From NCBI RefSeq assembly GCF_002982075.1, contig NZ_PUEJ01000001.1:310001-374000 (forward strand): a DNA stretch of 64,000 nt. The letters run 5' to 3'. The notes beneath the pieces were generated by a model that made no database searches, was not told where the DNA came from, and saw only the letters and a program-made list of their open reading frames with translations. The position numbers and the translations under genes were made by a program. This document shows positions 7,775 to 14,866 of the stretch, piece after piece (positions within the stretch are counted from its first letter, which is position 1; each line of letters begins with the position of its first letter). The stretch is from Labrys okinawensis (GTDB lineage Bacteria > Pseudomonadota > Alphaproteobacteria > Rhizobiales > Labraceae).

Positions 7775-8443
7775 TTATTTGCCGAGCACGGTGTGGATCT
7801 TGCGCAAATCCTCGATGAAGGCAGCGCGTGCGCGTTCGGCCGCATCGGAGTCAGGAATGCGCAGCAGGTAGCTAGGATGGACGGTCACGAGGACCTGAAG
7901 CCCGTCAAGGCCCGGCAGGATTTGGCCGCGCTGCTTCATTACGCCCACGGCTCGCCCCAGTAAGGCCCGCACGGCCGTCGCGCCAAGGGCCACTGCCAGG
8001 CGGGGCTTGAGAATCTTCAATTCCCTGTCGAGCCACCATTTGCAGGCCTGGACCTCACCGGCATTGGGTCTTTCATGGATCCTGCGTTTGCCTCGGCGCT
8101 CGAATTTGAAATGCTTCACGGCGTTGGTGACGTAACATTCGTCGCGGTCGAGTTCCGCTTCCTGGAGGCATTGGTCCAGCAGGCGCCCGGCCGGCCCGAC
8201 GAAGGGGCGCCCCTGGCGATCCTCCTGATCGCCCGGCTGCTCGCCGACCAGAACCAGCCGGGCGTGGTCGCTGCCTTCTCCCGTCACCACCTGGGTGGCA
8301 TGTTTGTAAAGGTCACAGCGCTGGCACCCGGCAGCCAGCCGACGGATTTCGGCCAACGTGGCGATCTCTCCCGGATCGCCATCCCGGGATTCCGCCGCGG
8401 TTGGGGAAGGCGTAGACGCGTCCCTTCGAGCTTGCCGAGCCAT
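7775..8443 (-). CDS. udgX: UdgX-type uracil-DNA glycosylase (uracil-DNA cross-linking family)
   Basis: The 222-residue protein belongs to the Fe-S uracil-DNA glycosylase superfamily. Visible features are the first cysteine pair C40 and C43 (CQRCDLY), motif A GEQPGDQED (67-75), a further cysteine at 134, and motif B HPSYLLR from H189. The loop KRRIH (119-123) is diagnostic of UdgX, the family in which this histidine becomes covalently bonded to the deoxyribose after uracil removal; H123 would be that residue. It is the last gene of a three-gene stress operon: its ATG overlaps the TGA of the preceding gene, and the operon is headed by an EcfG-type promoter at 9013-9037. Confidence 0.92.
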   Translation of the reverse strand: MARQARRDASTPSPTAAESRDGDPGEIATLAEIRRLAAGCQRCDLYKHATQVVTGEGSDHARLVLVGEQPGDQEDRQGRPFVGPAGRLLDQCLQEAELDRDECYVTNAVKHFKFERRGKRRIHERPNAGEVQACKWWLDRELKILKPRLAVALGATAVRALLGRAVGVMKQRGQILPGLDGLQVLVTVHPSYLLRIPDSDAAERARAAFIEDLRKIHTVLGK

Positions 8444-8640
8444 CAGCGATCCGAACCATCCGCAGGGCGGGGGGGAGGCCCTTTGTCCGGTGCTCGTTTG
8501 ACGCCTCCGCCGGGTTTGCTATGGGCGCGACGTTCCTCCGGATCGGTCGGGGGTTTCACCTTGTCGAACCGATATTCCTCACGCTCGGTGCTGTAGGGCT
8601 GGTCACGTTCCCTGTCCGTATGCTTCGGCCGTCGGGTCAT
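8443..8640 (-). CDS. Small proline- and charge-rich hypothetical protein
   Basis: A 65-residue hydrophilic protein (MTRRPKHTDRERDQPYSTE) that is rich in R, K, E, P and D and probably disordered. Its stop overlaps the udgX start in a TGATG arrangement, which suggests translational coupling. GAGGAAGA precedes the ATG. It lies 29 bases after the 8670-8984 gene in the same direction. I do not recognise a family, and a link to UdgX is suggested only by the coupling. Confidence 0.65.
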   Translation of the reverse strand: MTRRPKHTDRERDQPYSTEREEYRFDKVKPPTDPEERRAHSKPGGGVKRAPDKGPPPRPADGSDR

Positions 8641-8669
8641 GATGTCTTCCTCACACGTCAGACACGGCA

Positions 8670-8984
8670 TCAGGCATTGTGGGCTTCATGGCGCTTGCGC
8701 GTGGCAGCGGCCTTCTTTGCGGATGCGGAGCGCTCGGCCGCCGACCGGGAGGCGGAAGCTTCCCCTCCCGCCTTGCCGCCCTTGCGGGACGCCGGATGGC
8801 TGGTGGATTTGCCGTGTCCCGAGCCGCCTGCTTTCTTGCCGCCGCCATCATCCTTGTTGACGGTGGCCCAGGCGCGCCTTTCGGCCTCCTTTTCGGACAC
8901 GCCGCGTGCTTCATAGCCTTCGGCGATATGATCGGCCTTGCGTTCCTGCTTGTCGGTATATTTCGATTTGTCTCCACGGGGCAT
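8670..8984 (-). CDS. Conserved small basic stress protein (often annotated 'plasmid stabilization protein')
   Basis: This 104-residue protein starts MPRGDKSKYTDKQERKADHI and continues with YEARGVSEKEAERRAWATVNK. That conserved core occurs in many Proteobacteria, often near Ku/LigD genes, under the uninformative label 'plasmid stabilization protein'. The C-terminal half is a lysine-, alanine- and glycine-rich tail that could bind DNA or be disordered. It has an AAAGGAGG-type ribosome site and an EcfG-type promoter 29 bases upstream (9013-9037), and is the first gene of the operon ending with udgX. Its function is unknown; a DNA-associated protective role is inferred. Confidence 0.8.
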   Translation of the reverse strand: MPRGDKSKYTDKQERKADHIAEGYEARGVSEKEAERRAWATVNKDDGGGKKAGGSGHGKSTSHPASRKGGKAGGEASASRSAAERSASAKKAAATRKRHEAHNA

Positions 8985-9012
8985 GATGCGCCTCCTTTAT
9001 GCGGACCTTTCT

Positions 9013-9037
9013 AACCGGCACGGCCGTGCCTGGTTCC
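9013..9037 (-). promoter_or_regulatory. EcfG-type promoter for the udgX operon
   Basis: On the minus strand GGAAC (9037-9033), 16 bases, GGTT (9016-9013), 29 bases before the ATG at 8984. A second EcfG-type site, pointing the other way, lies at 9093-9117. Confidence 0.72.
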
Positions 9038-9092
9038 CGATTCTGCTCGGCATAATGGTCATCGCGGCTTGCGCGGGATGGCGGCGGATGGA

Positions 9093-9117
9093 GGAACCGG
9101 CGCCGCCATCGGCGGTT
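9093..9117 (+). promoter_or_regulatory. EcfG-type promoter for the DJ-1/PfpI gene
   Basis: GGAAC (9093-9097), 16 bases, GGTT (9114-9117), 38 bases before the ATG at 9155. Confidence 0.72.
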
Positions 9118-9154
9118 CGAACATCATGTGCAAGCCCGCCGAAAGGAGATTTCC

Positions 9155-9718
9155 ATGCCCGATATCAGGCAAGCTCGGATCCTCATTCTCGCCACGCATG
9201 GCTTCGAACAATCGGAACTCGTCGAACCGCGTGATCAACTGCGCAATATCGGGGCCGAGGTAGACGTCGCCACGCCCGATGGCCTGCCTATTCGTGGCTG
9301 GAATGCGACCGATTGGGGGGAAACGGTCGAGGCGGATCTCAAGATAGGGGAGGCCAGACCGGAAGACTATGACGCTCTCGTGCTGCCCGGCGGCGTGATG
9401 AACCCGGATAAGCTCAGGACGGACGACACGGCCATCGACACCGTCCGCAATTTCATCGATACCGGCAAGGTCGTCGCGGCCATCTGCCACGCGCCCTGGC
9501 TTCTGGTTCAGGCCGATGCCATTCGAGGGCGCGACGTGACATCCTATCAATCCATCCGGAGGGATGTCGAGAATGCCGGCGGTCTGTGGATGGATCGGGA
9601 CGTCGTCGCGGATAACGGCATCGTCACCAGTCGCGGACCGCAGGACATTCCGGCTTTCGTGGCGAAGATCGTCGAGGAAATCCAGGAAGGCCTACATCAC
9701 CGGGCACGGGCGATCTGA
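9155..9718 (+). CDS. DJ-1/PfpI-family protein (class I glutamine amidotransferase-like)
   Basis: This 187-residue protein has the DJ-1/PfpI fold. E18 lies in the HGFEQSEL segment, and the nucleophile C111 sits in the AAICHAPWLL elbow followed by H112. Members are proteases, deglycases or chaperones linked to stress; the length and motif place it near the PfpI/YhbO group. AAAGGAGA precedes the start. The EcfG-type promoter at 9093-9117 makes it a likely general-stress gene, in line with known roles of the family. Its stop codon directly abuts the convergent topoisomerase stop codon. Confidence 0.92.
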   Translation: MPDIRQARILILATHGFEQSELVEPRDQLRNIGAEVDVATPDGLPIRGWNATDWGETVEADLKIGEARPEDYDALVLPGGVMNPDKLRTDDTAIDTVRNFIDTGKVVAAICHAPWLLVQADAIRGRDVTSYQSIRRDVENAGGLWMDRDVVADNGIVTSRGPQDIPAFVAKIVEEIQEGLHHRARAI

Positions 9719-10720
9719 TCAGACTGTCTGCTCCTTGGTCACCAGAAGATGCAATGCCGCTTCGGCGCGGCGCCGATAGCTGCTCGAACGGGCTTTCGTG
9801 AAGGCGTCGTGCAGCCGGCCGGTCTGGAAGGAGTCGATGATCAGAGCCGGCACGTAGCTCTTGCGGGCGACCGCTGGCGTGTTGACGAGATGACCTGATA
9901 CCTGCCGCATGACGGCGGCGATCTGGCGTTTCCGGCCGGCTATGCTGTTGGCCGGCGTCAGGGCCGCCAGTTCCTGAACGGCCCATTTGCTAGCGCCGAG
10001 CAAACGCAGATCCTTTGCCGTAACGTCGAGGCCGGAAATGCTGCGCAGATAGGCGTTGATGTCCTCGGCCTCGATGGGATGGCGGGTACCGTCTGCATCG
10101 ACGAACTGAAACAGCCTGGGGCCAGATAGGGTCCGCATGCGATTGAGAGCACGGGCGAGGGCGGGATCTTCCGTCCTGCGGCGTATGGGCTTGCCGCCCT
10201 TGCCGCGAAAATTCAGTTCCACCCGGCTTGCCGTGATGGTGACATGCCGTTTGAGCAGGGTAGCGGCGCCATGGCTGCCATTGTCCCGGGCATAGGCGGC
10301 GCCCCCGACCCGGATATGCGTGCTGTCTATCAGGGCGACCGCACAGGCAATGGCCTTGTTCCGATCGAGTTTCGGGGAGGCGAGATCGCGGCGGATGGCG
10401 GCGCGGATCCTGGGAAGCGTGCGCACCAGCTTCATCATGTTCAAGACTTTGCGGTTTTCTCGCCGGCGTTCCCACTCGGAATGATAGCGATATTGCAGCC
10501 GGCCTGCTTCATCCCGGCCGATCGCCTGGATATGGGCCCATTCGTCCGAAGCGATGCGCACCTGGGAATAGGCCGGCGGAATCGCCAGGGCGCGAAACCG
10601 TGCCAGGGCCGCCTCGTCCGTAATGCGCCGGCCCGCCGCGTCGACATACAGGAACCCACGCCCGCAACGGCGCCGGCGCACGTCGAGCCGATCGGGCGAG
10701 ACGATCTTCAATCTTGGCAT
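9719..10720 (-). CDS. DNA topoisomerase IB
   Basis: This 333-residue protein is a bacterial (poxvirus-like) type IB topoisomerase, which relaxes supercoils through a 3'-phosphotyrosyl intermediate. The active-site set is intact: R137 (THIRVGG), K174 (RGKGGK), R239 (KDLRL), N280 and nucleophile Y289 (ARKSYVP). As I recall, these positions coincide with the Deinococcus radiodurans enzyme. The start at 10720 (MPRLKI) has GGAGGAAGCG before it; a longer start at 10786 has no ribosome site. No clear EcfG-type site precedes it (only GGAGC-N15-CGTT), although its neighbours have one. Confidence 0.93.
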   Translation of the reverse strand: MPRLKIVSPDRLDVRRRRCGRGFLYVDAAGRRITDEAALARFRALAIPPAYSQVRIASDEWAHIQAIGRDEAGRLQYRYHSEWERRRENRKVLNMMKLVRTLPRIRAAIRRDLASPKLDRNKAIACAVALIDSTHIRVGGAAYARDNGSHGAATLLKRHVTITASRVELNFRGKGGKPIRRRTEDPALARALNRMRTLSGPRLFQFVDADGTRHPIEAEDINAYLRSISGLDVTAKDLRLLGASKWAVQELAALTPANSIAGRKRQIAAVMRQVSGHLVNTPAVARKSYVPALIIDSFQTGRLHDAFTKARSSSYRRRAEAALHLLVTKEQTV

Positions 10721-10802
10721 CGCTTCCTCCACGCAGCAGGTCAACGGCAGAAAAGGGATGGGCTCCGAATGCTGCGAACGGAGCAAGGCCTCCGCTGCGC
10801 CG

Positions 10803-10827
10803 GGAACTCACATGGTCATAAGAGGTT
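10803..10827 (+). promoter_or_regulatory. EcfG-type promoter for the 79-residue protein
   Basis: GGAAC (10803-10807), 16 bases, GGTT (10824-10827), 57 bases before the ATG at 10884. It supports that short reading frame as a real gene. Confidence 0.65.
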
Positions 10828-10883
10828 GGGAAAGGAATGCCGCGCCATGGCGCGGTTCAGGCTCTAATGCGAAGGAGCGACTC

Positions 10884-11123
10884 ATGAGGTCCAAACAGGA
10901 CGGAACCGGCATGCCCCCCTATGCAGCCGAGACCCGGCGTGAAGTCCGTACGCTCGGCCCCGGCGGAAGGGGAAATGCTGAAAATCTGGCGGATTCCATC
11001 CGGCGCGGCGTTACGCCAGCACGCGTCGGAGAGGCTGCCGAAAGATCGGTCCCCAAACCGGGCGATGCGGAAGAAGGCGGCGCGAACCGCAAGGGGGCGC
11101 CGTCGTCTTCCCGGTCCCGCTAA
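10884..11123 (+). CDS. Small hydrophilic hypothetical protein (79 aa)
   Basis: The product starts MRSKQDGTGMPPY and is rich in R, G, E and A with no hydrophobic core, so it is probably disordered. GAAGGAG precedes the ATG at good spacing and an EcfG-type promoter lies 57 bases upstream; these two signals are the main reason to accept it. Overlapping frames are open on both strands because of the high GC content, so coding status is not certain. No family was recognised. Confidence 0.5.
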   Translation: MRSKQDGTGMPPYAAETRREVRTLGPGGRGNAENLADSIRRGVTPARVGEAAERSVPKPGDAEEGGANRKGAPSSSRSR

Positions 11124-11124
11124 A

Positions 11125-11280
11125 TCATAATCGGCCGAGCAGGAGGAGCAGAAGCAGAATGACGACGACAAGGCCGAGACCGCCGCTGGGCCAATACCCC
11201 CAACTGGCCGAATAAGGCCATGTCGGCAAGGCGCCAAGCAGTGCAAGTATAAGTATGACGAGGAGAATTGTGTATAGCAT
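11125..11280 (-). CDS. DUF3309-family small membrane protein
   Basis: This 51-residue protein is two hydrophobic segments around a PTWPYSASWGYWPSGGLG turn, the hallmark of DUF3309, a family of tiny inner-membrane proteins common in stress regulons of Proteobacteria. AAAGGAGA precedes the start. An EcfG-type site (11309-11334, minus strand) lies 29 bases upstream. The molecular function is unknown. Confidence 0.88.
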   Translation of the reverse strand: MLYTILLVILILALLGALPTWPYSASWGYWPSGGLGLVVVILLLLLLLGRL

Positions 11281-11308
11281 GGCGATCTCCTTTCGATTGG
11301 CAGCATAT

Positions 11309-11334
11309 AACTGTCTCTCGTGGGAGATGGTTCC
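11309..11334 (-). promoter_or_regulatory. EcfG-type promoter for the DUF3309 gene
   Basis: On the minus strand GGAAC (11334-11330), 17 bases, AGTT (11312-11309): one mismatch in the -10 part, with correct orientation and distance. Confidence 0.55.
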
Positions 11335-11375
11335 ATCGCTGATGTAACTACTGATAAGTTTCTGAATTTTAATTC

Positions 11376-11401
11376 GGAAACCTTGAAGGCTGTTGGGTGT
11401 T
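11376..11401 (+). promoter_or_regulatory. Weak EcfG-like site before the 91-residue stress protein
   Basis: GGAAA (11376-11380), 17 bases, TGTT (11398-11401). There are two mismatches to the site used elsewhere, and it is about 100 bases before the ATG at 11502. Included as a low-confidence candidate. Confidence 0.25.
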
Positions 11402-11450
11402 CCTTGTGTAGTCTGGCGGAGGTCGGCACCCATTGAGGGCGAGGCCTTGA

Positions 11451-11777
<327 letters not shown>

Positions 11778-11786
11778 CGGGGCTGC

Positions 11787-11811
11787 AGAACATTTCGGCT
11801 CCTGGAGAGTT
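11787..11811 (+). promoter_or_regulatory. Weak EcfG-like site before csbD
   Basis: AGAAC (11787-11791), 16 bases, AGTT (11808-11811). There is one mismatch in each half but correct spacing, 30 bases before the CsbD start. Confidence 0.3.
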
Positions 11812-11841
11812 TGGTGACGGTCTGGACTATAGGAGGACGAC

Positions 11842-12048
11842 ATGGATTGGAATCGTGTGGAAGGAAACTGGAAGCAGCTCAAGGGCCAGGTGAAGGAGCA
11901 ATGGGGCAAGCTCACCGACGACGACCTTGATGTCATCGCGGGTCGGCGCGACCAGCTCGAAGGCAAGCTCCAGGAACGCTATGGCCTCACCAAGGACAGG
12001 GTCCGTTCGGAGATCGATTCCTGGTACGCCAACCAGAAATGGCAGTAG
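11842..12048 (+). CDS. CsbD-family stress protein
   Basis: This 68-residue protein has the full CsbD signature: an N-terminal MDWNRVEGNWKQLKGQVKEQWG followed by LTDDDLDVIAGRRDQLEGKLQERYG and a C-terminal W. CsbD-like proteins are abundant small cytosolic proteins of general stress regulons with no established biochemical activity. AGGAGGACGAC precedes the ATG. A strong intrinsic terminator follows the stop codon at 12055-12091. Confidence 0.95.
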   Translation: MDWNRVEGNWKQLKGQVKEQWGKLTDDDLDVIAGRRDQLEGKLQERYGLTKDRVRSEIDSWYANQKWQ

Positions 12049-12054
12049 ACCAGC

Positions 12055-12091
12055 CGCCCCGGCTCATTGCTCGCGTGAGCCGGGGCGTTTT
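12055..12091 (+). terminator. Rho-independent terminator after csbD
   Basis: A perfect 12-base stem, CGCCCCGGCTCA (12055-12066) with TGAGCCGGGGCG (12076-12087), around a 9-base loop, followed by TTTT (12088-12091). Confidence 0.85.
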
Positions 12092-12130
12092 CATGTCTTG
12101 AGCGAGTCAGTGCCCTGGGGTGCGGACCCG

Positions 12131-12337
12131 TCAATCCACGACATAGATGAAGCGGGTCCGCCCCCGCCCGTCGCGGCACCACCAATAGCCGCGCAGCGTA
12201 TCGTAGCCGCGATCACCCTCGGACGCTTCGATTTCCTTGCTGGCGCGGCTGCGCGCTTCCTCGAGCGTCTCATAACTTTTCTCGTGCACGATCCGCTCAT
12301 TCGAACCGGGGCCGAGTTGGATGATGTGAAATGCCAT
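12131..12337 (-). CDS. Small hypothetical protein (68 aa)
   Basis: A soluble protein (MAFHIIQLGPGSNERIVHEK) with a predicted strand, helix and strand layout and a tryptophan-rich end (GYWWCRDGRGRTRFIYVVD). GAAAGGAGCAG precedes the ATG. It lies 37 bases after the DUF72 gene on the same strand and is probably the second gene of that EcfG-driven transcript. The pattern resembles small strand-helix 'stress' proteins such as DUF2188, but no family was recognised. Confidence 0.65.
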   Translation of the reverse strand: MAFHIIQLGPGSNERIVHEKSYETLEEARSRASKEIEASEGDRGYDTLRGYWWCRDGRGRTRFIYVVD

Positions 12338-12374
12338 GACCTGCTCCTTTCGGGTCAGCGCGGCAGCTGTGGCC

Positions 12375-13271
12375 TCAAGCCGCGGAAGTGAGGCGCCGGA
12401 CCGGCTGCCCCAACCGCTCCATCAAGGCCTGAGCGTCATGCGGCGCCTGCAGCTTGTCGGTATTGTCGAAGAAGACGAAGACGTCGCGCCGCTGCGATAT
12501 GTCCCTGGCCGGCCCTATGAACCGGCTTTCTGGGGGCTTCCTGCCTTGAGCCCATGCCTTGGCCCGTCTTGCCCACAGATCGAGTGCCTTGGCGCCATAG
12601 GCACTGCGATAGAGTTCCGTCGACCCATGCAGCCGGCAATAGGTGAAGCTTGACGTAGCGTCCATGGCAAGGGGCCACTCCACGCTGTCGGCACAGACCA
12701 GCGCCACGTCGGCGTCCCGCAGCAGGGTGATGAAATCGTCGACGAGGAAACTCTCGTGTCTGATTTCGAGAGCATGCCGTATCGGCTGCCTGGCCGGCGC
12801 CTTCAGCCATGGTTCGACGCGAAGCTTGTCGTCATGCTTCCTCGCGGCGTGCAAGGCTGCGTCGGTGTCCCGAGGCAGCTGTTTCAGGAAGGCTGCAAGC
12901 AGATCCCCATCGAAGCGGAAGTTGGGCGGCAGCTGCCACAGGATCGGCCCCAGCTTATGCCCCAGCCGCAACAGGCCGGAGGCGAGGAAATTGGCGAGCG
13001 GCGCCGAAATGTCGCGCAATCGCTTGACATGGGTGATGAAGCGCGGGCCCTTGACGGCGAATACGAAATCTTCTGGGGTTTGGTCGAACCATCGCCCGTA
13101 GGTCGGCGGGGTCTGCAGGCGATAGAAGGTGCTGTTGACCTCTGTCGTCCTGAAGACGCGGCTGGCATGGGCAAGCTCCTCCCTGTGCGGCAATCCTTCC
13201 GGATAGAAGTCGCCGCGCCAAGGCGCATAGTTCCAGCCCGATATGCCGATACGAATATTTCCCTGGCCCAT
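12375..13271 (-). CDS. DUF72-domain protein (TIM-barrel, YecE-like)
   Basis: This 298-residue protein covers a full DUF72 domain. It has the IRIGISGWNYAPWRGDFYPEGL opening, EVNSTFYRLQTPPTYGRW, FVFAVKGPRFITHVKRL, a Q-PPNF strand, LEIRHESF and FVFFDNTD near the end. DUF72 proteins adopt a TIM-barrel fold; their reaction is not established. It carries a C-terminal extension of about 20 residues. The EcfG-type promoter at 13306-13330 lies 34 bases upstream, so it is a stress gene here and probably shares a transcript with 12131-12337. Confidence 0.92.
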   Translation of the reverse strand: MGQGNIRIGISGWNYAPWRGDFYPEGLPHREELAHASRVFRTTEVNSTFYRLQTPPTYGRWFDQTPEDFVFAVKGPRFITHVKRLRDISAPLANFLASGLLRLGHKLGPILWQLPPNFRFDGDLLAAFLKQLPRDTDAALHAARKHDDKLRVEPWLKAPARQPIRHALEIRHESFLVDDFITLLRDADVALVCADSVEWPLAMDATSSFTYCRLHGSTELYRSAYGAKALDLWARRAKAWAQGRKPPESRFIGPARDISQRRDVFVFFDNTDKLQAPHDAQALMERLGQPVRRLTSAA

Positions 13272-13305
13272 GCAGCGCCTCCGATGCCTCCGGCCTCGTC
13301 AACCA

Positions 13306-13330
13306 AACCTGCATCGGCCCATGCTGTTCC
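13306..13330 (-). promoter_or_regulatory. EcfG-type promoter for the DUF72 gene
   Basis: On the minus strand GGAAC (13330-13326), 16 bases, GGTT (13309-13306), 34 bases before the ATG at 13271. Confidence 0.7.
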
Positions 13331-13392
13331 GGCCTGACGGAGCGGATTCATCGCCTCCGGCGACATGACCCTATGAAGTTCGACATAGGTAC

Positions 13393-13418
13393 GGAACAAC
13401 CACCGCGATCTTCGCGTT
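13393..13418 (+). promoter_or_regulatory. EcfG-type promoter of the sigma factor gene (autoregulation)
   Basis: GGAAC (13393-13397), 17 bases, CGTT (13415-13418): perfect hexamer cores. It is 48 bases before the TTG start, which implies that the sigma factor amplifies its own expression. Confidence 0.72.
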
Positions 13419-13466
13419 GAACCGGAACATCCCACCATCTCTGCTGTCAAATGAAGGGGATTTTCC

Positions 13467-13985
13467 TTGTTGGACAATCACGTGACCGAGAACGCGGAGC
13501 GGGCTGACATCGTCAAGCTGATCCCAGCCTTGCGGGCCTTTGCGCGCACCTTCTGTCAGGAACCCTCTGACGCCGATGACCTGGTTCAGGAAACTCTTCT
13601 CAAGGCTCTCGCCAATATCGACCAATTCGAACCGGGAACCCGTTTGAAGTCCTGGCTCTTTACGATCATGCGCAACAGCTATTGCACAAGAGCCAAGAAG
13701 CGCAGCCGCGAGGTGCTGCGTGGGGACGACACGCTATTCGACAGTGCGGCAGTACCCGGCGAGCAGGAATGGAATGTGAGGGTCGGCGAAGTGGGCCGCG
13801 CGTTCCAGAGTCTGCCGGACAAATACAAGGAGATCATCGCCCTGATCGTGATCCTGGGCGAGTCCTATGAGAGCGCGGCTGTGATCTGCGGCTGTGCCGT
13901 GGGCACGGTCAAGAGCAGGCTCAACCGGGCGAGGGCTCGCCTGAGCTGCGAAATGGGCGAGGTGGATTATAGACAGGCAAGCTAG
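13467..13985 (+). CDS. ecfG: EcfG-type RNA polymerase sigma factor (general stress response)
   Basis: The 172-residue protein has sigma region 2 (about 20-85) with DADDLVQETLLKALANIDQF and the LKSWLFTIMRN segment typical of EcfG/RpoE2/SigT sigma factors. Region 4 (about 112-165) carries the GTVKSRLNRARARL recognition helix. EcfG is the master sigma factor of the alphaproteobacterial general stress response, normally held by NepR and released by phosphorylated PhyR; neither partner lies in this window. A TTG start at 13467 is used here because GGGGA lies 7 bases upstream; a GTG at 13482 is the alternative. Its own promoter is EcfG-type, and 14 similar sites surround it. It may be a second EcfG paralogue. 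Confidence 0.9.
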   Translation: MLDNHVTENAERADIVKLIPALRAFARTFCQEPSDADDLVQETLLKALANIDQFEPGTRLKSWLFTIMRNSYCTRAKKRSREVLRGDDTLFDSAAVPGEQEWNVRVGEVGRAFQSLPDKYKEIIALIVILGESYESAAVICGCAVGTVKSRLNRARARLSCEMGEVDYRQAS

Positions 13986-14023
13986 CGGTGCCCCAGGAGT
14001 TTGCTTGGCCCAGCCTTGCCGAT

Positions 14024-14044
14024 CCACCCGCTTCCGGCGGGTGG
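14024..14044. terminator. Hairpin between the sigma factor and the convergent DUF982 gene
   Basis: CCACCCGC (14024-14031) pairs with GCGGGTGG (14037-14044) around a TTCCG loop. No T-run follows, but its position between two converging genes fits a bidirectional termination structure. Confidence 0.4.
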
Positions 14045-14070
14045 AAACAAGGCCGTAACATGGGTCTCCT

Positions 14071-14316
14071 TCAGGGCAGGACGCCGATTTCGGCTTCCTT
14101 GCAGGCCTCGAGGAAGGCGGCTCGCGCATCGTCGGGGCCCCCGATGCCGGCCAGAACATCCAGGCAGGTACGCTGCGCTTCGATGAATTTCGGCCCGATA
14201 TCGACGGGCCAGTCATTCTGCAGATAGTAGGATGCCTCCTCGGTCGAAGTCAGAATTTTGACGTCTCCGCCCGCAGTTTCGAACTGAACCGGGCGGCTCC
14301 AGGGCTGGGTGTCCAT
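14071..14316 (-). CDS. DUF982-domain protein
   Basis: An 81-residue protein with the DUF982 layout: WSRPVQFETAGGDVKILTSTEEASYYLQNDWP, then a helix GPKFIEAQRTCLDVLAGIGGPDDARAAFLEACKEA. This family is small, cytosolic and almost limited to rhizobia and relatives, without a known activity. AGGAGG precedes the start. The EcfG-type promoter at 14336-14360 lies only 19 bases upstream of the ATG, so the leader would be very short. Confidence 0.88.
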   Translation of the reverse strand: MDTQPWSRPVQFETAGGDVKILTSTEEASYYLQNDWPVDIGPKFIEAQRTCLDVLAGIGGPDDARAAFLEACKEAEIGVLP

Positions 14317-14335
14317 GTCATACCTCCTGGTCAAC

Positions 14336-14360
14336 AACCCAAGCAGGGTCGGATGGTTCC
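14336..14360 (-). promoter_or_regulatory. EcfG-type promoter for the DUF982 gene
   Basis: On the minus strand GGAAC (14360-14356), 16 bases, GGTT (14339-14336). Confidence 0.68.
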
Positions 14361-14444
14361 GATGAGGCAGGAACGGGGATTGACCCGGCTGCAGCGGAGA
14401 TGCCTGGGTAGCACCAAAGGCATGGAGCGGGGCTGCGCTTTCGA

Positions 14445-14469
14445 GGAACGTATGCGCCAGAAAAAAGTT
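14445..14469 (+). promoter_or_regulatory. EcfG-type promoter for the 63-residue membrane protein
   Basis: GGAAC (14445-14449), 16 bases, AGTT (14466-14469), 34 bases before the ATG at 14504. One mismatch in the -10 part. Confidence 0.6.
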
Positions 14470-14503
14470 GGACCGAGAGGCAGATGGAGAAAAGGAGGCT
14501 GAC

Positions 14504-14695
14504 ATGACCCCCACGGTCGAAAAGGATAATGTCCAGCCGGCACCGCCCGAGGGGCGGGATACGCAAAACATTACGACGGATACCGTCCGGCAGGGGCCGG
14601 CGGGATGGCGGGTTCTCTATGTGCTGGTCCTGGGATCGATCGGTGCGGCCCTGGCCACTTTCGTTGCCTACCTCATCTGGACCTATGTCCGATAG
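14504..14695 (+). CDS. Small single-pass membrane protein (63 aa)
   Basis: A hydrophilic N-terminus of about 36 residues is followed by one transmembrane helix (VLYVLVLGSIGAALATFVAY) and a short tail. AAAGGAGGCTGAC precedes the ATG, and the EcfG-type site at 14445-14469 sits at a normal promoter distance. I do not recognise a family. Tail-anchored helices of this size are common among stress-induced membrane proteins. Confidence 0.7.
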   Translation: MTPTVEKDNVQPAPPEGRDTQNITTDTVRQGPAGWRVLYVLVLGSIGAALATFVAYLIWTYVR

Positions 14696-14772
14696 GAGCG
14701 GGTTCCACGGCCCTTTCGCTGTGTCGCGGGAGGGCCGCCGTTTGGCGCGGCCCCCGACATCGATGGCCTGCT

Positions 14773-14797
14773 GGAACAATCGCGCCGACGCCCGGTT
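14773..14797 (+). promoter_or_regulatory. EcfG-type promoter for ku-ligD
   Basis: GGAAC (14773-14777), 16 bases, GGTT (14794-14797), 69 bases before the ku start at 14867. It places non-homologous end joining under general-stress control. Confidence 0.7.
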
Positions 14798-14866
14798 GAG
14801 GGACGGTTACGCGCGTCGGGTCAAAAGTCTCTCACAACCTTCATCGTCGAGCCTGGAGGTCGATTC

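Noticed and set aside
10743..10766. A possible EcfG site before topoisomerase IB
   Set aside because: The match is GGAGC with a 15-base spacer to CGTT; both the -35 half and the spacing deviate, unlike the fifteen accepted sites.
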